In this document: piece by piece, positions 52,550 through 61,192 of the stretch
Position numbering within the stretch: position 1 is the first letter of the stretch
Layout: every line of letters begins with the position of its first letter
From: Bacteroidia bacterium
GTDB taxonomy: Bacteria > Bacteroidota > Bacteroidia > B-17B0 > Aurantibacillaceae
Length of the DNA stretch: 64,000 bases
Reading direction: 5' to 3'
NCBI GenBank assembly: GCA_026003255.1
Contig: BPGX01000001.1
Span: 248,001 to 312,000 of the forward strand
The notes under the pieces: generated by a model
What the model saw: the letters and a program-made list of their open reading frames with translations, nothing else
Databases searched by the model: none
Told to the model about the DNA's origin: nothing
Program-made: the position numbers and the translations under genes

Positions 52550-53824
52550 TTATGTCTTTTGTTTTTTCTTTTTAGCAGCAGGGAAAAGAACGTTATTTAA
52601 TATCAAACGATAACCCGGCGAATTGGGATGCAAATTCAAATCGGTTGGTGGATCTTCAACTTTGTGCATATAATCTTCCGGGTCATGTCCGCCGTAAAAT
52701 GTCCAGGTACCTTTTCCTCTTTCTCCGTGAATGTATCTGGCTTCGTTAAATGCTTTTGATTCACCCATAATTAAAACATTCTTCTTCAGAAAATTTTTAT
52801 TGAACGCGACTGTTTGTCCCCAAAAACCTTGAATTATATTAGTATGATTTTGACACAACATGGTTGGTACTGGATCCCACTTTGCCGAAAATTCAAACAA
52901 AGTGAATTTGTCTGTTTCTTTTGTAATGCCATATTGATTGCGTGTAAAGTACGTATCAATTTCAGAAAATTCATAAAACAAAGGATCTGGATTTAGTTTA
53001 TAGTTTTCAAAAGCATATCCTTTGGAATAGTCCAGTTTCTTATTCATATCCGGATCAGCTGGATCTCCATCATATACACTTCCGCAAATATCCACTCCTT
53101 CAGCAGCGAGGGCAATATCATAACTATCGGTAGCACTGCACATAGCAAACATAAATCCGCCATTGACCACAAACTCATCAATTTTTTTAGCAACGGCTAA
53201 TTTGAGTTGTGAAACCTTTTGAAATCCCCATCGTTTAGCAATTTCTTCGTTTTCTCTAACCTGCTGTTTATACCATGCGGTTTGTCCATATTGTGCATAA
53301 AATCTTCCGTATTGTCCCGTAAAGTCCTCGTGATGTAAATGCAGCCAATCATAATTTTTTAGCACACCATTTAATACCTCATCGTCGTATACCACATCAT
53401 ACGGAATTTCTGCATAAGTCAAGGCAAGTGTCACCGCATCATCCCATGGTTGCTTCGATTTCGGAGAATATACAGCAATTTTAGGCGCTTTTTCTAATTT
53501 CATAGCATCCATATTCACTTCTGGTTGCGCAATCTCTGCAAGAATAGCGTTGGCTTGTGCATCTGAGATGCTTTCATAGCTTACGCCACGAATGTTACAT
53601 TCGTTGATAATCGCTTTATTTCCGGGTAATAGAAAACTACCTCCTCTGTAATTGAGTAGCCAATATATCTCCACATCCTGCTTTAATGTCCAATAAGCAA
53701 TACCATACGCTTTCAAATGATTTTTTTGAGTATCATCCATTGGTATTAAAATTTGAAATGCCCATGAAATGCTTATTGTGTGAAGCAGAATAAAGAACAG
53801 AAAATTTTTTCGATTGCACTTCAT
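52550..53824 (-). CDS. Secreted Bacteroidota protein usually annotated as asparagine synthetase B
   Basis: 424 residues with a signal peptide ending near ISWAF. The sequence after it (ILIPMDDTQKNHLKAYGIAY, YWLLNYRGGSFLLPG) matches proteins I recall annotated as 'asparagine synthetase B'. It lacks the Ntn-type N-terminal Cys and the PP-loop SGGxDS of true AsnB. A middle section (APKIAVYSPKSKQPWDDAV, LHLHHEDFTGQYGRFY, NGGFMFAMCSATDSY) resembles the amidotransferase-like fold of ThuA/GATase1 proteins with a possible Cys nucleophile. The C-terminus is Lys-rich. Function unknown; it is cotranscribed with a secreted amidohydrolase. Confidence 0.7.
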   Translation of the reverse strand: MKCNRKNFLFFILLHTISISWAFQILIPMDDTQKNHLKAYGIAYWTLKQDVEIYWLLNYRGGSFLLPGNKAIINECNIRGVSYESISDAQANAILAEIAQPEVNMDAMKLEKAPKIAVYSPKSKQPWDDAVTLALTYAEIPYDVVYDDEVLNGVLKNYDWLHLHHEDFTGQYGRFYAQYGQTAWYKQQVRENEEIAKRWGFQKVSQLKLAVAKKIDEFVVNGGFMFAMCSATDSYDIALAAEGVDICGSVYDGDPADPDMNKKLDYSKGYAFENYKLNPDPLFYEFSEIDTYFTRNQYGITKETDKFTLFEFSAKWDPVPTMLCQNHTNIIQGFWGQTVAFNKNFLKKNVLIMGESKAFNEARYIHGERGKGTWTFYGGHDPEDYMHKVEDPPTDLNLHPNSPGYRLILNNVLFPAAKKKKQKT

Positions 53825-53828
53825 GAGA

Positions 53829-55100
53829 TTAATTTTTGAGATGGTATTTTTCTAAATATCTTTCGTAAAGTTGATTTTGAAAGTTTTTGTCTGAATAAAT
53901 TTTTCCTTCCAGAATAATAGAAACGATTTGATGAGTAACAGGGTCTAAGATATTCCCTTTTGAAAGAATAAGTGATGCTATTTTCCCTTCTTCAATACTT
54001 CCTAATTGTTTATCAATACCCAAAATTTTTGCGGCGTTGAGTGTAATGCATTGTAATGCTTGTTCGTGTGTTAGCCCATAAGGAATGGACATCCCGGCTA
54101 CAAAAGGTAAATTGCGACTTTGCATGGCTTCCATATCACCTTCCATACTAATTGTATAAAGTATTCCATTCTTTTCAAGCATAGAAGTCAATTCAAAATT
54201 GATTTTTATCGGGTCATCTGTATTTGAAGGCAAATCATTAATACGACTTAAAATAATCGGATATTGGTATTTTTTTACAATATCTATTACTTTGTAAATT
54301 TCTTTACAACCAACGAGCACAACTTTGGGTATTTGAAATTCTTGTGCCAATTGAATAGCATTCAATAGGTCTTTACCTTTTTGTGCGTGTAGATAACAAT
54401 TTTTTGTGCCATTCCATATCGCTCTCATAGATTCATAGCGTGGATTAAAAGTAGAAGTATCTTTTGAAATATAGTATTCTTTACTTTGCTGAAGAAATTG
54501 TTTGAGTTTGCTAAAGTTTTGCTGAAATATTTCATTTTTATCGGTTTTATCGGGTTCTGCCCACCATCCTTTTTGAATATATTCGGATGGAATGTAAATG
54601 TGTATACCGTCTTCTATGACAACAGCATCTTCCCAATTCCATGCTTTTGTTTTGACAACAGAAGAAGTGCCTGCTATGTAGCCCCCGCGAGGTGTGCATT
54701 GTGTATAGAGTATTCCATTTGAAAAAACAGTTGGTAAAATTTTGCTATCGGTATTGTAGGAAGTGAGTGTTCTTAAATGTGGATTTAAATCGCCAATATC
54801 TGCATAATCAGAAGTAGGACGAATGGCTTCTGCTTCCTGCAGTCCGAGAATGTTATTACAGGAAATAAGAGCGGGGAATAAATGTAAATTAGTTCCGTCA
54901 ATGATAGTGTCTGTTTTTTCAGTGATGGGTGAGTTTTGGATTTTAGCAATAAATTGGTTTTTGATTAAAACATTTGCTATAAAGGGCTTATCACCTTTTC
55001 CGTTGTGAATGGTAACGTTTTTAATTAAAATGCTTGATTGGCTATAGATAAAACTTGTTATGAGCAATAATATTGTGATTTGTAAAAAGGTTTTCTTCAT
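53829..55100 (-). CDS. Secreted amidohydrolase-family protein lacking the metal-binding HxH
   Basis: 423 residues with a signal peptide ending near IYSQ. The fold is of the imidazolonepropionase/amidohydrolase group (TIHNGKGDKPFIANVLIKN; ITLNAAKILGIDKQLGSIEE). Where active enzymes have PGxIDxHxH this one reads FPALISCNNILG, and no other clear metal ligands are seen. Bacteroidota carry such degenerate members, sometimes in tandem with active ones. It may bind rather than hydrolyse. It is the first gene of a two-gene operon with the 'AsnB-like' gene. Confidence 0.8.
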   Translation of the reverse strand: MKKTFLQITILLLITSFIYSQSSILIKNVTIHNGKGDKPFIANVLIKNQFIAKIQNSPITEKTDTIIDGTNLHLFPALISCNNILGLQEAEAIRPTSDYADIGDLNPHLRTLTSYNTDSKILPTVFSNGILYTQCTPRGGYIAGTSSVVKTKAWNWEDAVVIEDGIHIYIPSEYIQKGWWAEPDKTDKNEIFQQNFSKLKQFLQQSKEYYISKDTSTFNPRYESMRAIWNGTKNCYLHAQKGKDLLNAIQLAQEFQIPKVVLVGCKEIYKVIDIVKKYQYPIILSRINDLPSNTDDPIKINFELTSMLEKNGILYTISMEGDMEAMQSRNLPFVAGMSIPYGLTHEQALQCITLNAAKILGIDKQLGSIEEGKIASLILSKGNILDPVTHQIVSIILEGKIYSDKNFQNQLYERYLEKYHLKN

Positions 55101-55122
55101 AGAGAATATGTTTTGAATTATG

Positions 55123-55130
55123 CAAAAATA
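55123..55130 (-). promoter_or_regulatory. -7 promoter element for the amidohydrolase operon
   Basis: The minus strand reads TATTTTTG, a full match, 23 bases before the ATG at 55100. Confidence 0.5.
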
Positions 55131-55186
55131 AACAAATTCAATGTGAGGGTTAAATTTCTTAACAAGTTTTTGTGGAAAATTTTTTC

Positions 55187-55216
55187 TTGTTATTTGAAAA
55201 ATTATCCTTACCTTTG
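55187..55216 (+). promoter_or_regulatory. Promoter (-33 TTG, -7 TACCTTTG) for the small basic secreted protein
   Basis: TTG at 55187-55189 and TACCTTTG at 55209-55216 are separated by 19 bases, the spacing of strong Bacteroidota promoters. The ATG is at 55240. It is the most complete promoter seen in the window. Confidence 0.7.
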
Positions 55217-55239
55217 TAAAATATATTTCATATTGTTTT

Positions 55240-55623
55240 ATGAAAAAGTACTTTTTTTTATTAATTGGTTTGTGTGTAGTTACATTTCTTTCTGCGCAAA
55301 GTGGTGGGAAGAAAAGAGAACATCGGAATCAAAGAGGTGGAAAGTTTCATTTGTTTAATAAAAGTAAAGGGAATGCCAATGCTTTTGCCAAAGGCGGAAG
55401 AAAAAAAGGATTTTTTGCTAAGATATTTAATGGACAAAAAGTTACAGCAGGGGGGTGGGTTTATCATCGGACACCCGGCTCTCATAGAGATGATCATTCT
55501 TTATTCCATCGTTTTAGAACCAAAAACAAAGTATTCAAAGATAAATTACAAGCTAAACTAAATAAACAACGTGCTAAAAATCGCAAGCGCGGAAATGCTG
55601 TATTTTCAAAGCGGAAGTATTGA
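55240..55623 (+). CDS. Small, very basic secreted protein of unknown function
   Basis: 127 residues. A clean signal peptide (MKKYFFLLIGLCVVTFLSAQ) is followed by a mature part unusually rich in Lys, Arg, His and Gly, with repeated basic clusters (KKREHRNQRGGK, RKKGFFAKIF, KLNKQRAKNRKRG) and a central GGWVYHRTPGSHRDDHS. No known domain is recognised. Net charge suggests binding to nucleic acid, lipopolysaccharide or cell wall. It has its own strong promoter and is followed directly by a MITE-like copy. Confidence 0.7.
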   Translation: MKKYFFLLIGLCVVTFLSAQSGGKKREHRNQRGGKFHLFNKSKGNANAFAKGGRKKGFFAKIFNGQKVTAGGWVYHRTPGSHRDDHSLFHRFRTKNKVFKDKLQAKLNKQRAKNRKRGNAVFSKRKY

Positions 55624-55627
55624 GTTG

Positions 55628-55837
55628 ACTCAAATTATGCATTAGAAATTAAGATTATTCAAAAGAGATTGCTTCTCCTTCAATTTTATGGAAGTCCCTT
55701 CCGTTTTACGGAAGGGGGCTAATTCTTTATTTTTACAACTACCCTTCCAACTGTGGAAGGGTGAAAACAAATAATTCCTAAAAGTAGCAGTAATAAAGGA
55801 AAGCACAAAATTTGAGACTTAATGAATAATTTGGGTT
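55628..55837 (+). repeat. MITE-like element (family A, copy 3)
   Basis: 210 bp with ends ACTCAAATTATGCATTAG and TTAATGAATAATTTGGGTT. The interior is close to the 50.3 kb copy: CCCTTCCGTTTTACGGAAGG and ACCCTTCCAACTGTGGAAGG hairpins in the same order. One hairpin is decayed relative to copy 2. It lies four bases after the preceding stop codon. The remaining bases to the tRNA (55838-55929) hold nothing else supported. Confidence 0.8.
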
Positions 55838-55929
55838 TAAATCTTATTTTTTTCTATTTTGTTTATTGGGGTAAATAAAAATCAGTTGCAATAAATTAAA
55901 AAATTTCCTTTTTTTGCACCGCAAAATTT

Positions 55930-56003
55930 GGCGGGGTAGCTCAGATGGTCAGAGCGCAGGATTCATAACCCTGAGGTCACGGGTTCAATTCCCGTCCCCG
56001 CTA
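55930..56003 (+). tRNA. tRNA-Met (anticodon CAT)
   Basis: A 74-base cloverleaf: acceptor GGCGGGG pairs with CCCCGCT (one G-T pair), D arm AGCTCAGATGGTCAGAGC, anticodon loop ATTCATAAC giving CAT, T arm ACGGGTTCAATTCCCGT, discriminator A. CCA is not encoded. The acceptor end and arms look like elongator tRNA-Met; a lysidine-modified tRNA-Ile cannot be excluded. It is convergent with the ACMSD-like gene. Confidence 0.93.
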
Positions 56004-56017
56004 CAAGTAGTTGTTTG

Positions 56018-57010
56018 TCATTCTATAATTCCCAACCATTTTTGAGGTGCTATACTTAAAATAGTATCTTTTTCTTTATCAGTAATAGGTGCAGTTCTAA
56101 CCAATTCTCCCGGAATGGATTCTCCTAAAGGAAAAGGATAATCGGAACCTTGTACAATTTTGTCCGCACCGATTTCGTCAATAATGTACTTCAAAAGTTT
56201 ATGGTCACAGGTATGTGAATCTACCCAGAATTTTCCGAGATAATTTCGTGGATTGTTGGGATTATCAATGGCTACAAGGTCAGGTCTGCATTCCCAGCCG
56301 TGTTCTATTCTACCAATAGTTGGAATGAATGATCCTCCGCCGTGTGCAAAACAAACACGTAAGTTGGGATGTTTATCAAACACACCGCTGAATATCATAT
56401 TACATATTGCGCGAGCCGTTTCAGCAGGCATTCCAACTAACCATGGAAGCCAATACTTTGTCATATGTTCTTGTCCCATCATTTGCCAGGGATGTACCAG
56501 AACACACATATTTAAATCTTCACAAGCCGAAAAGAAAGCACCGAACTCCTGTTCGGTTAAATTCTTTTGATTGACATTGCTACCAATTTGCACGCCTTTG
56601 AAACCAAGAGTTTTGCATCGTTCTAATTCTTGAATGGATAATTCAACATCTTGTAGTGGCACTGTGGCTAACCCAAAAAATTTATTTGGATGCTTATGAA
56701 TGATTTCAGCAATGTGGTCATTTAAAAATTGTGCAACCTTTAATCCATCCTTTGGTTTTGCCCAATAACTAAACATGACTGGAATTGTGGAAAGTACCTG
56801 TGCATCTATTCCATGCTTGTTCATTTCTTCTAATCTTACACTAAGATCCCAACAATTTATGTCGATTTCTCTGAATTTTTTCTCTCCTTGCATCATCCAT
56901 GCTTTCTTTGGTTGATGATGATACAAGGTAATAAATTCACCATAGCCAAACTCTTTTGAAAAATCTGGTAGTTCAGAAGGAATAATGTGAGTATGTGTGT
57001 CTATAATCAT
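56018..57010 (-). CDS. ACMSD-type amidohydrolase (aminocarboxymuconate-semialdehyde decarboxylase)
   Basis: 330 residues. Metal ligands: DTHTHIIP at the start, LVHPWQMMG, FAHGGGSFI and the Asp in GSDYPFPLG. PVMFSYWAKPKDG and the conserved Arg-rich loop fit ACMSD. The enzyme removes CO2 from 2-amino-3-carboxymuconate 6-semialdehyde, diverting tryptophan carbon away from quinolinate/NAD. It lies 12 bases after a sodium symporter gene and 7.8 kb from an aldehyde dehydrogenase in the opposite direction is wrong to infer as one operon; the dehydrogenase is divergent from the symporter. Confidence 0.88.
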   Translation of the reverse strand: MIIDTHTHIIPSELPDFSKEFGYGEFITLYHHQPKKAWMMQGEKKFREIDINCWDLSVRLEEMNKHGIDAQVLSTIPVMFSYWAKPKDGLKVAQFLNDHIAEIIHKHPNKFFGLATVPLQDVELSIQELERCKTLGFKGVQIGSNVNQKNLTEQEFGAFFSACEDLNMCVLVHPWQMMGQEHMTKYWLPWLVGMPAETARAICNMIFSGVFDKHPNLRVCFAHGGGSFIPTIGRIEHGWECRPDLVAIDNPNNPRNYLGKFWVDSHTCDHKLLKYIIDEIGADKIVQGSDYPFPLGESIPGELVRTAPITDKEKDTILSIAPQKWLGIIE

Positions 57011-57022
57011 GGTAAGAAGATT

Positions 57023-58504
57023 TTAAGTGAATGATATTTTTTTGCGAGACAAAGATATTTGTCCAAAAATTATTAAAAGTAGTGTTAATAACATATTCCA
57101 GATAATTAACTCATTTCCGATTTTGTAGTGTAATGAAATTTTTTGTTGCATGCCAAAAAGTAATAATGGAGAAATAAAACAGGAGAGAATCACCCACCAC
57201 GATTGTATTTTTCTTTTTGAGAAAATACCATACGCATAAATCGCCAGCAAGGGACCATAAGTATAACCGGCTAACATTAAAATAGTATCTACAATTGCTT
57301 TGTTGTTAAAAGCATCGTACATTAAAATGACAGTCCATATTAGAACTGTAAACATAATGTGAATAAAAGTGCGTATGTATTGTTTTCTACTTTCTGAAAT
57401 TTGGGAATTTTGATGTAGGTGCAAAATGTCAATGTAAAAGGAAGTAGTGAGTGTTGTAAGTACACTATCTGCACTGGAAAATGTTGCTGCTGTGAGACCA
57501 AGAATAAAGAATAAGGCAGAGTAGATATTTAGATATTGTAATGCTAATAATGGAAATACTTTATCCGTATAAATACTTCCATCTTCCTTGAGTGGTAAAG
57601 GAATTTGTTGGTTTTCAAAATATAAATAAATCAATACACCCAAACATTGAAAAAAGATATTCACTATCACCATAACAAAACTAAAACTTATAATATTTTT
57701 TTGTGCTTCATTTAAGGATTTACAACTTAAATTTTTTTGCATCATATTTTGGTCCAGTCCGGTCATTGCTACTGCAATAAAAATACCACCTAATAAATCT
57801 TTTAAGAAGAAATTAGAACTAAAAACATTCCAATCAAATACTTTGAAATAAGAGGAGTGAACAATATGATTTATACTTTCTGCAAAAGACCAATTAAGCT
57901 GCTGATTGATTGCAAGGATGCTTAATACAACACCCATAACTAAAAACAGTGATTGTAAAGCATCTGTCCAGACCAGTGTTTTAATGCCGCCTTTGATAGT
58001 ATACAAAAGCATTAGAATTAAAATCACCGAGATACTGAATCCAAAGCTCCAACCCATTGGCCCTAAAACAAATTGATGAATCACATTAGCTGCTAAATAC
58101 AATCTTCCGGCGGCTCCTAATAATCGGCTGATGATAAAAAATAGGGCACCTGTTTTTTGAACATTCTTATCAAAACGTTTTTCTAAGAATTCATAGATGG
58201 ATGTAACATTTAGCCGATAATATAACGGCAGTAACACATAAGCAATAATAAAATAACCCAGGAAATAACCCAGAACAATTTGAAGATAAGTAAGCCCGCT
58301 TGTGTAAACTTTTCCGGGGACTGAAATATAAGTTACACCACTCAAGCTATCACCTATCATTCCTAATGCCACGATATACCAGGGCGATGCTTTATTTCCA
58401 AGAAAATAAGAAAACGCCGATGCTTTACGGGAAGTGATGTAAGCAATGGAGAGAAGTAAAAGGAAATAAATTGCAATGAACAACAGAATAAAGCTGCCTG
58501 ACAT
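57023..58504 (-). CDS. Sodium:solute symporter family protein
   Basis: 493 residues with about 13 helices. Family signatures: GMIGDSLSGVTYISVPGKVY near residue 50, YEFLEKRFDKNVQ, GLDQNMMQKNLSCKSLNEA and SSADSVLTTLTTSFYIDI. SSS proteins use Na+ to import sugars, amino acids or organic acids; the substrate is unknown. It is in an operon with the ACMSD-like gene, so an aromatic or tryptophan-derived compound is possible but unproven. Confidence 0.9.
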   Translation of the reverse strand: MSGSFILLFIAIYFLLLLSIAYITSRKASAFSYFLGNKASPWYIVALGMIGDSLSGVTYISVPGKVYTSGLTYLQIVLGYFLGYFIIAYVLLPLYYRLNVTSIYEFLEKRFDKNVQKTGALFFIISRLLGAAGRLYLAANVIHQFVLGPMGWSFGFSISVILILMLLYTIKGGIKTLVWTDALQSLFLVMGVVLSILAINQQLNWSFAESINHIVHSSYFKVFDWNVFSSNFFLKDLLGGIFIAVAMTGLDQNMMQKNLSCKSLNEAQKNIISFSFVMVIVNIFFQCLGVLIYLYFENQQIPLPLKEDGSIYTDKVFPLLALQYLNIYSALFFILGLTAATFSSADSVLTTLTTSFYIDILHLHQNSQISESRKQYIRTFIHIMFTVLIWTVILMYDAFNNKAIVDTILMLAGYTYGPLLAIYAYGIFSKRKIQSWWVILSCFISPLLLFGMQQKISLHYKIGNELIIWNMLLTLLLIIFGQISLSRKKISFT

Positions 58505-58526
58505 GAATTATTGTTAGTTAAAAAGG

Positions 58527-58534
58527 CAAAAATA
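58527..58534 (-). promoter_or_regulatory. -7 promoter element for the symporter operon
   Basis: The minus strand reads TATTTTTG, 23 bases before the ATG at 58504. It lies six bases from the divergent element at 58540, so the two promoters share one control region. Confidence 0.5.
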
Positions 58535-58539
58535 ATTCG

Positions 58540-58547
58540 TAACTTTG
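58540..58547 (+). promoter_or_regulatory. -7 promoter element for the aldehyde dehydrogenase
   Basis: TAACTTTG, full TAnnTTTG match, 19 bases before the ATG at 58567. Confidence 0.55.
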
Positions 58548-58566
58548 TAAGCATAAAATAAATTTT

Positions 58567-60072
58567 ATGTCTAAACTTATTAAAGAGAAAGAAAATATTG
58601 AAAAAACAAATGGCTCTGTTCAATTAAAATCTTCGCTTACAAAATGGCAATATTCTCCAGCTCCTGAAAGCACGGATCATATTCATTTAGAAAAACAGTA
58701 TGGACTTTTTATCAATAATCAATTCGTAAAACCATTGAGTGGTAAATACTTTGATACCATCAATCCTGCTACTGAAGAAAAAATTGCAGAAATAGCAGAA
58801 GCGGATGAAAAAGATGTAGACAAAGCTGTGCAAGCCGCCAAAACTGCTTATGAAAAATACTGGAAAAAACTTCCAGCCAAGGAAAAAGCCAAATACATTT
58901 ATCGCATTGCCAGAATGATTCAGGAGCGTAGTCGTGAATTGGCTGTAATTGAAAGTATGGATGGCGGCAAGCCCATTCGTGAAAGCAGAGATATTGATAT
59001 TCCGCTTGCGGCCAATCATTTTTTCTACTACGCTGGATGGGCGGATAAACTTCAGTATGCTTTTTCTAACCGAAATCCACAACCTATTGGAGTAACAGGT
59101 CAAATCATTCCATGGAATTTTCCACTGCTTATGGCGGCATGGAAAATCGCACCGGCTCTGGCTTGTGGAAATACTGTAGTTCTAAAACCGGCAGAAACTA
59201 CTCCACTAACCGCTCTTAAACTTGCTGAAATCATTCGTGATTGTGATTTGCCGCCCGGTGTAGTGAATATCATTACAGGCGCTGGAAAAACAGGTGCTGC
59301 CATTGTCAAACATCCGCTTGTCAACAAAATTGCCTTTACCGGCAGTACCGAAGTAGGCAAGATTATTCAAAAAGCAATTGCTGGAACAAATAAGAAACTA
59401 ACACTTGAACTAGGTGGAAAATCCGCCAATATCATTTTTGATGATGCGCCCATCAATGAAGCTGTTGAAGGAATTATCAATGGTATCTTCTTTAATCAAG
59501 GCCACGTTTGCTGTGCAGGTTCACGATTGTTTGTACAAGAAAGTGTTTATGATGAAGTTGTAAGAAAACTCAAGCATCGTATGAAGTCCTTGATTGTGGG
59601 CGATCCGCTAGATAAAAACACCGATATTGGCGCTATCAATTCCAAACAGCAATTAGAAAAGATACACTACTATCTTGATTTAGGCATTAAAGAAGGCGCA
59701 AGCATTTATCAATCAGATTGCAAACTTCCATCCAAAGGATATTTTTGTCCGCCAACGCTTTTCCTTGAAACATCACAATCACACCGCATTGTTCAGGAGG
59801 AAATTTTTGGGCCAGTATTAACCATTCAAACATTTAGAACAGTTGAAGAGGTAATTGAAAAAGCCAACAATACGCCTTATGGTCTTGCAGCTGGCGTTTG
59901 GACAGATAAGGGCTCTAAAATTTTCAATATGACTTCAAAGATGCGTGCAGGTGTTGTATGGGCAAATACATATAATAAATTTGATCCGACTTCACCGTTT
60001 GGAGGATATAAGGAGAGTGGTTTTGGAAGAGAAGGTGGACTTCATGGGTTATTGCCGTATTTGAATTTGTAG
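58567..60072 (+). CDS. NAD(P)+-dependent aldehyde dehydrogenase
   Basis: 501 residues. Key elements: GQIIPWNFPLLMAAWKIAPA with the catalytic Asn, VLKPAETTPL, the Rossmann loop FTGSTEVGKII, the general base in LELGGKSANII, the catalytic Cys in GHVCCAGSRL and EIFGPVL near the end. Length is normal. The substrate cannot be read from sequence; given the neighbouring ACMSD-like gene (divergent), a muconate semialdehyde is one option. holA begins one base after its stop. Confidence 0.93.
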   Translation: MSKLIKEKENIEKTNGSVQLKSSLTKWQYSPAPESTDHIHLEKQYGLFINNQFVKPLSGKYFDTINPATEEKIAEIAEADEKDVDKAVQAAKTAYEKYWKKLPAKEKAKYIYRIARMIQERSRELAVIESMDGGKPIRESRDIDIPLAANHFFYYAGWADKLQYAFSNRNPQPIGVTGQIIPWNFPLLMAAWKIAPALACGNTVVLKPAETTPLTALKLAEIIRDCDLPPGVVNIITGAGKTGAAIVKHPLVNKIAFTGSTEVGKIIQKAIAGTNKKLTLELGGKSANIIFDDAPINEAVEGIINGIFFNQGHVCCAGSRLFVQESVYDEVVRKLKHRMKSLIVGDPLDKNTDIGAINSKQQLEKIHYYLDLGIKEGASIYQSDCKLPSKGYFCPPTLFLETSQSHRIVQEEIFGPVLTIQTFRTVEEVIEKANNTPYGLAAGVWTDKGSKIFNMTSKMRAGVVWANTYNKFDPTSPFGGYKESGFGREGGLHGLLPYLNL

Positions 60073-60073
60073 T

Positions 60074-61123
60074 ATGATTGTTCAGTTCAAAGAAATTATT
60101 CACACAATTAAAAAAGGTGCTTTTGCACCGGTGTACTTTTTGTACGGAGAAGAACTTTACTATATTCAAAAAATTATACAAACCGCTGAACATTTTATTC
60201 GTGAAACGAATAACGAAAGCAATCTTTTTATTTTAGATGGAAAAAAAAATAAATTAAACGATGCGTTGTTGCAATTGCAAGAAGCAGGAATGTTTTCGTC
60301 ATTTAAGCTTGTAATTTTTCGGGATGCACATCAATTAAAAGATTTTCAGGGAACAAGTAAAGACAAAGAAAATAGCATTCCAGCTTTGCTTAAATTTCTT
60401 CAACAACCGATGCCAGAACATCATTTAATTCTTGCTTTTGAAGATCCTGATAAAAAGCCCGATGAAAGAAAATCCTTTATTAAAGAAATTATTCAACATC
60501 CGAATGTTGTTGCTTTCAAATCTGAAAAAGTTAAAGATTACAAGGTAAAAGATTGGATAAAACAATATGTTTTAGATTTAGGGAGAATGATTGATGATAG
60601 AGCAGCATTCCAACTGGCTGAGAACATTGGGAATGATTTAATGCGTATTGAAAAAGAGATTGAAAAAATTTTACTCAATATCCCGCCAAAAGCTGAAATC
60701 ACAGAAGCACACGTTAATCAATTTACATTTGTAAATAGAGAATATAACATCTATGAGCTTCAGAAAGCGTTGGCTGAAAGAAATGTTTTAAAAGCTAATT
60801 TGATTATCAAATACTTTGGTGAAAATAAAACGGACTTTCCGATGGAACGCATTATTCCATCGCTTCATAGTTATTTTTCAAAAGTATTGAAATATCATTT
60901 GTTGGAAAATAAAGAAGATAATTTTGTAAAAGAACAATTAGAATTACCACATCCTTTTTTTGTGAAAGAATATAAAACTGCTGCTACCAATTTTCCCAGA
61001 GTAAAGGCCAAACAGGTATTATATCTTTTATCGGAGTATGACCAGAAGAGCAAGAAGATTAATAATCATAGTTTAGAAAACTTACAATTATTGCAGGAAT
61101 TAGTGTGGAAAATTTTGCATTAA
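60074..61123 (+). CDS. holA: DNA polymerase III subunit delta
   Basis: The clamp-loader wrench subunit of about 349 residues. Typical features: the AFAPVYFLYGEELYYI start, LFILDGKKNKLNDALLQLQE, ERKSFIKEII, a collar region with FVNREYNIYELQKALAERN and MERIIPSLHSYFSKVLK. The N-terminal AAA+ fold is degenerate without a Walker A motif, as usual for delta. It opens the beta clamp during loading. Housekeeping gene. Confidence 0.93.
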   Translation: MIVQFKEIIHTIKKGAFAPVYFLYGEELYYIQKIIQTAEHFIRETNNESNLFILDGKKNKLNDALLQLQEAGMFSSFKLVIFRDAHQLKDFQGTSKDKENSIPALLKFLQQPMPEHHLILAFEDPDKKPDERKSFIKEIIQHPNVVAFKSEKVKDYKVKDWIKQYVLDLGRMIDDRAAFQLAENIGNDLMRIEKEIEKILLNIPPKAEITEAHVNQFTFVNREYNIYELQKALAERNVLKANLIIKYFGENKTDFPMERIIPSLHSYFSKVLKYHLLENKEDNFVKEQLELPHPFFVKEYKTAATNFPRVKAKQVLYLLSEYDQKSKKINNHSLENLQLLQELVWKILH

Positions 61124-61192
61124 GTTTAAATATTCATAGCACACGGATGAATTAGATAGAAACAAATTTATACGATTTTTTTATTTATTAGT

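Noticed and set aside
57023..60072. One operon of symporter, ACMSD-like gene and aldehyde dehydrogenase
   Set aside because: The dehydrogenase is divergent from the symporter/ACMSD pair; only shared regulation through facing promoters is possible.
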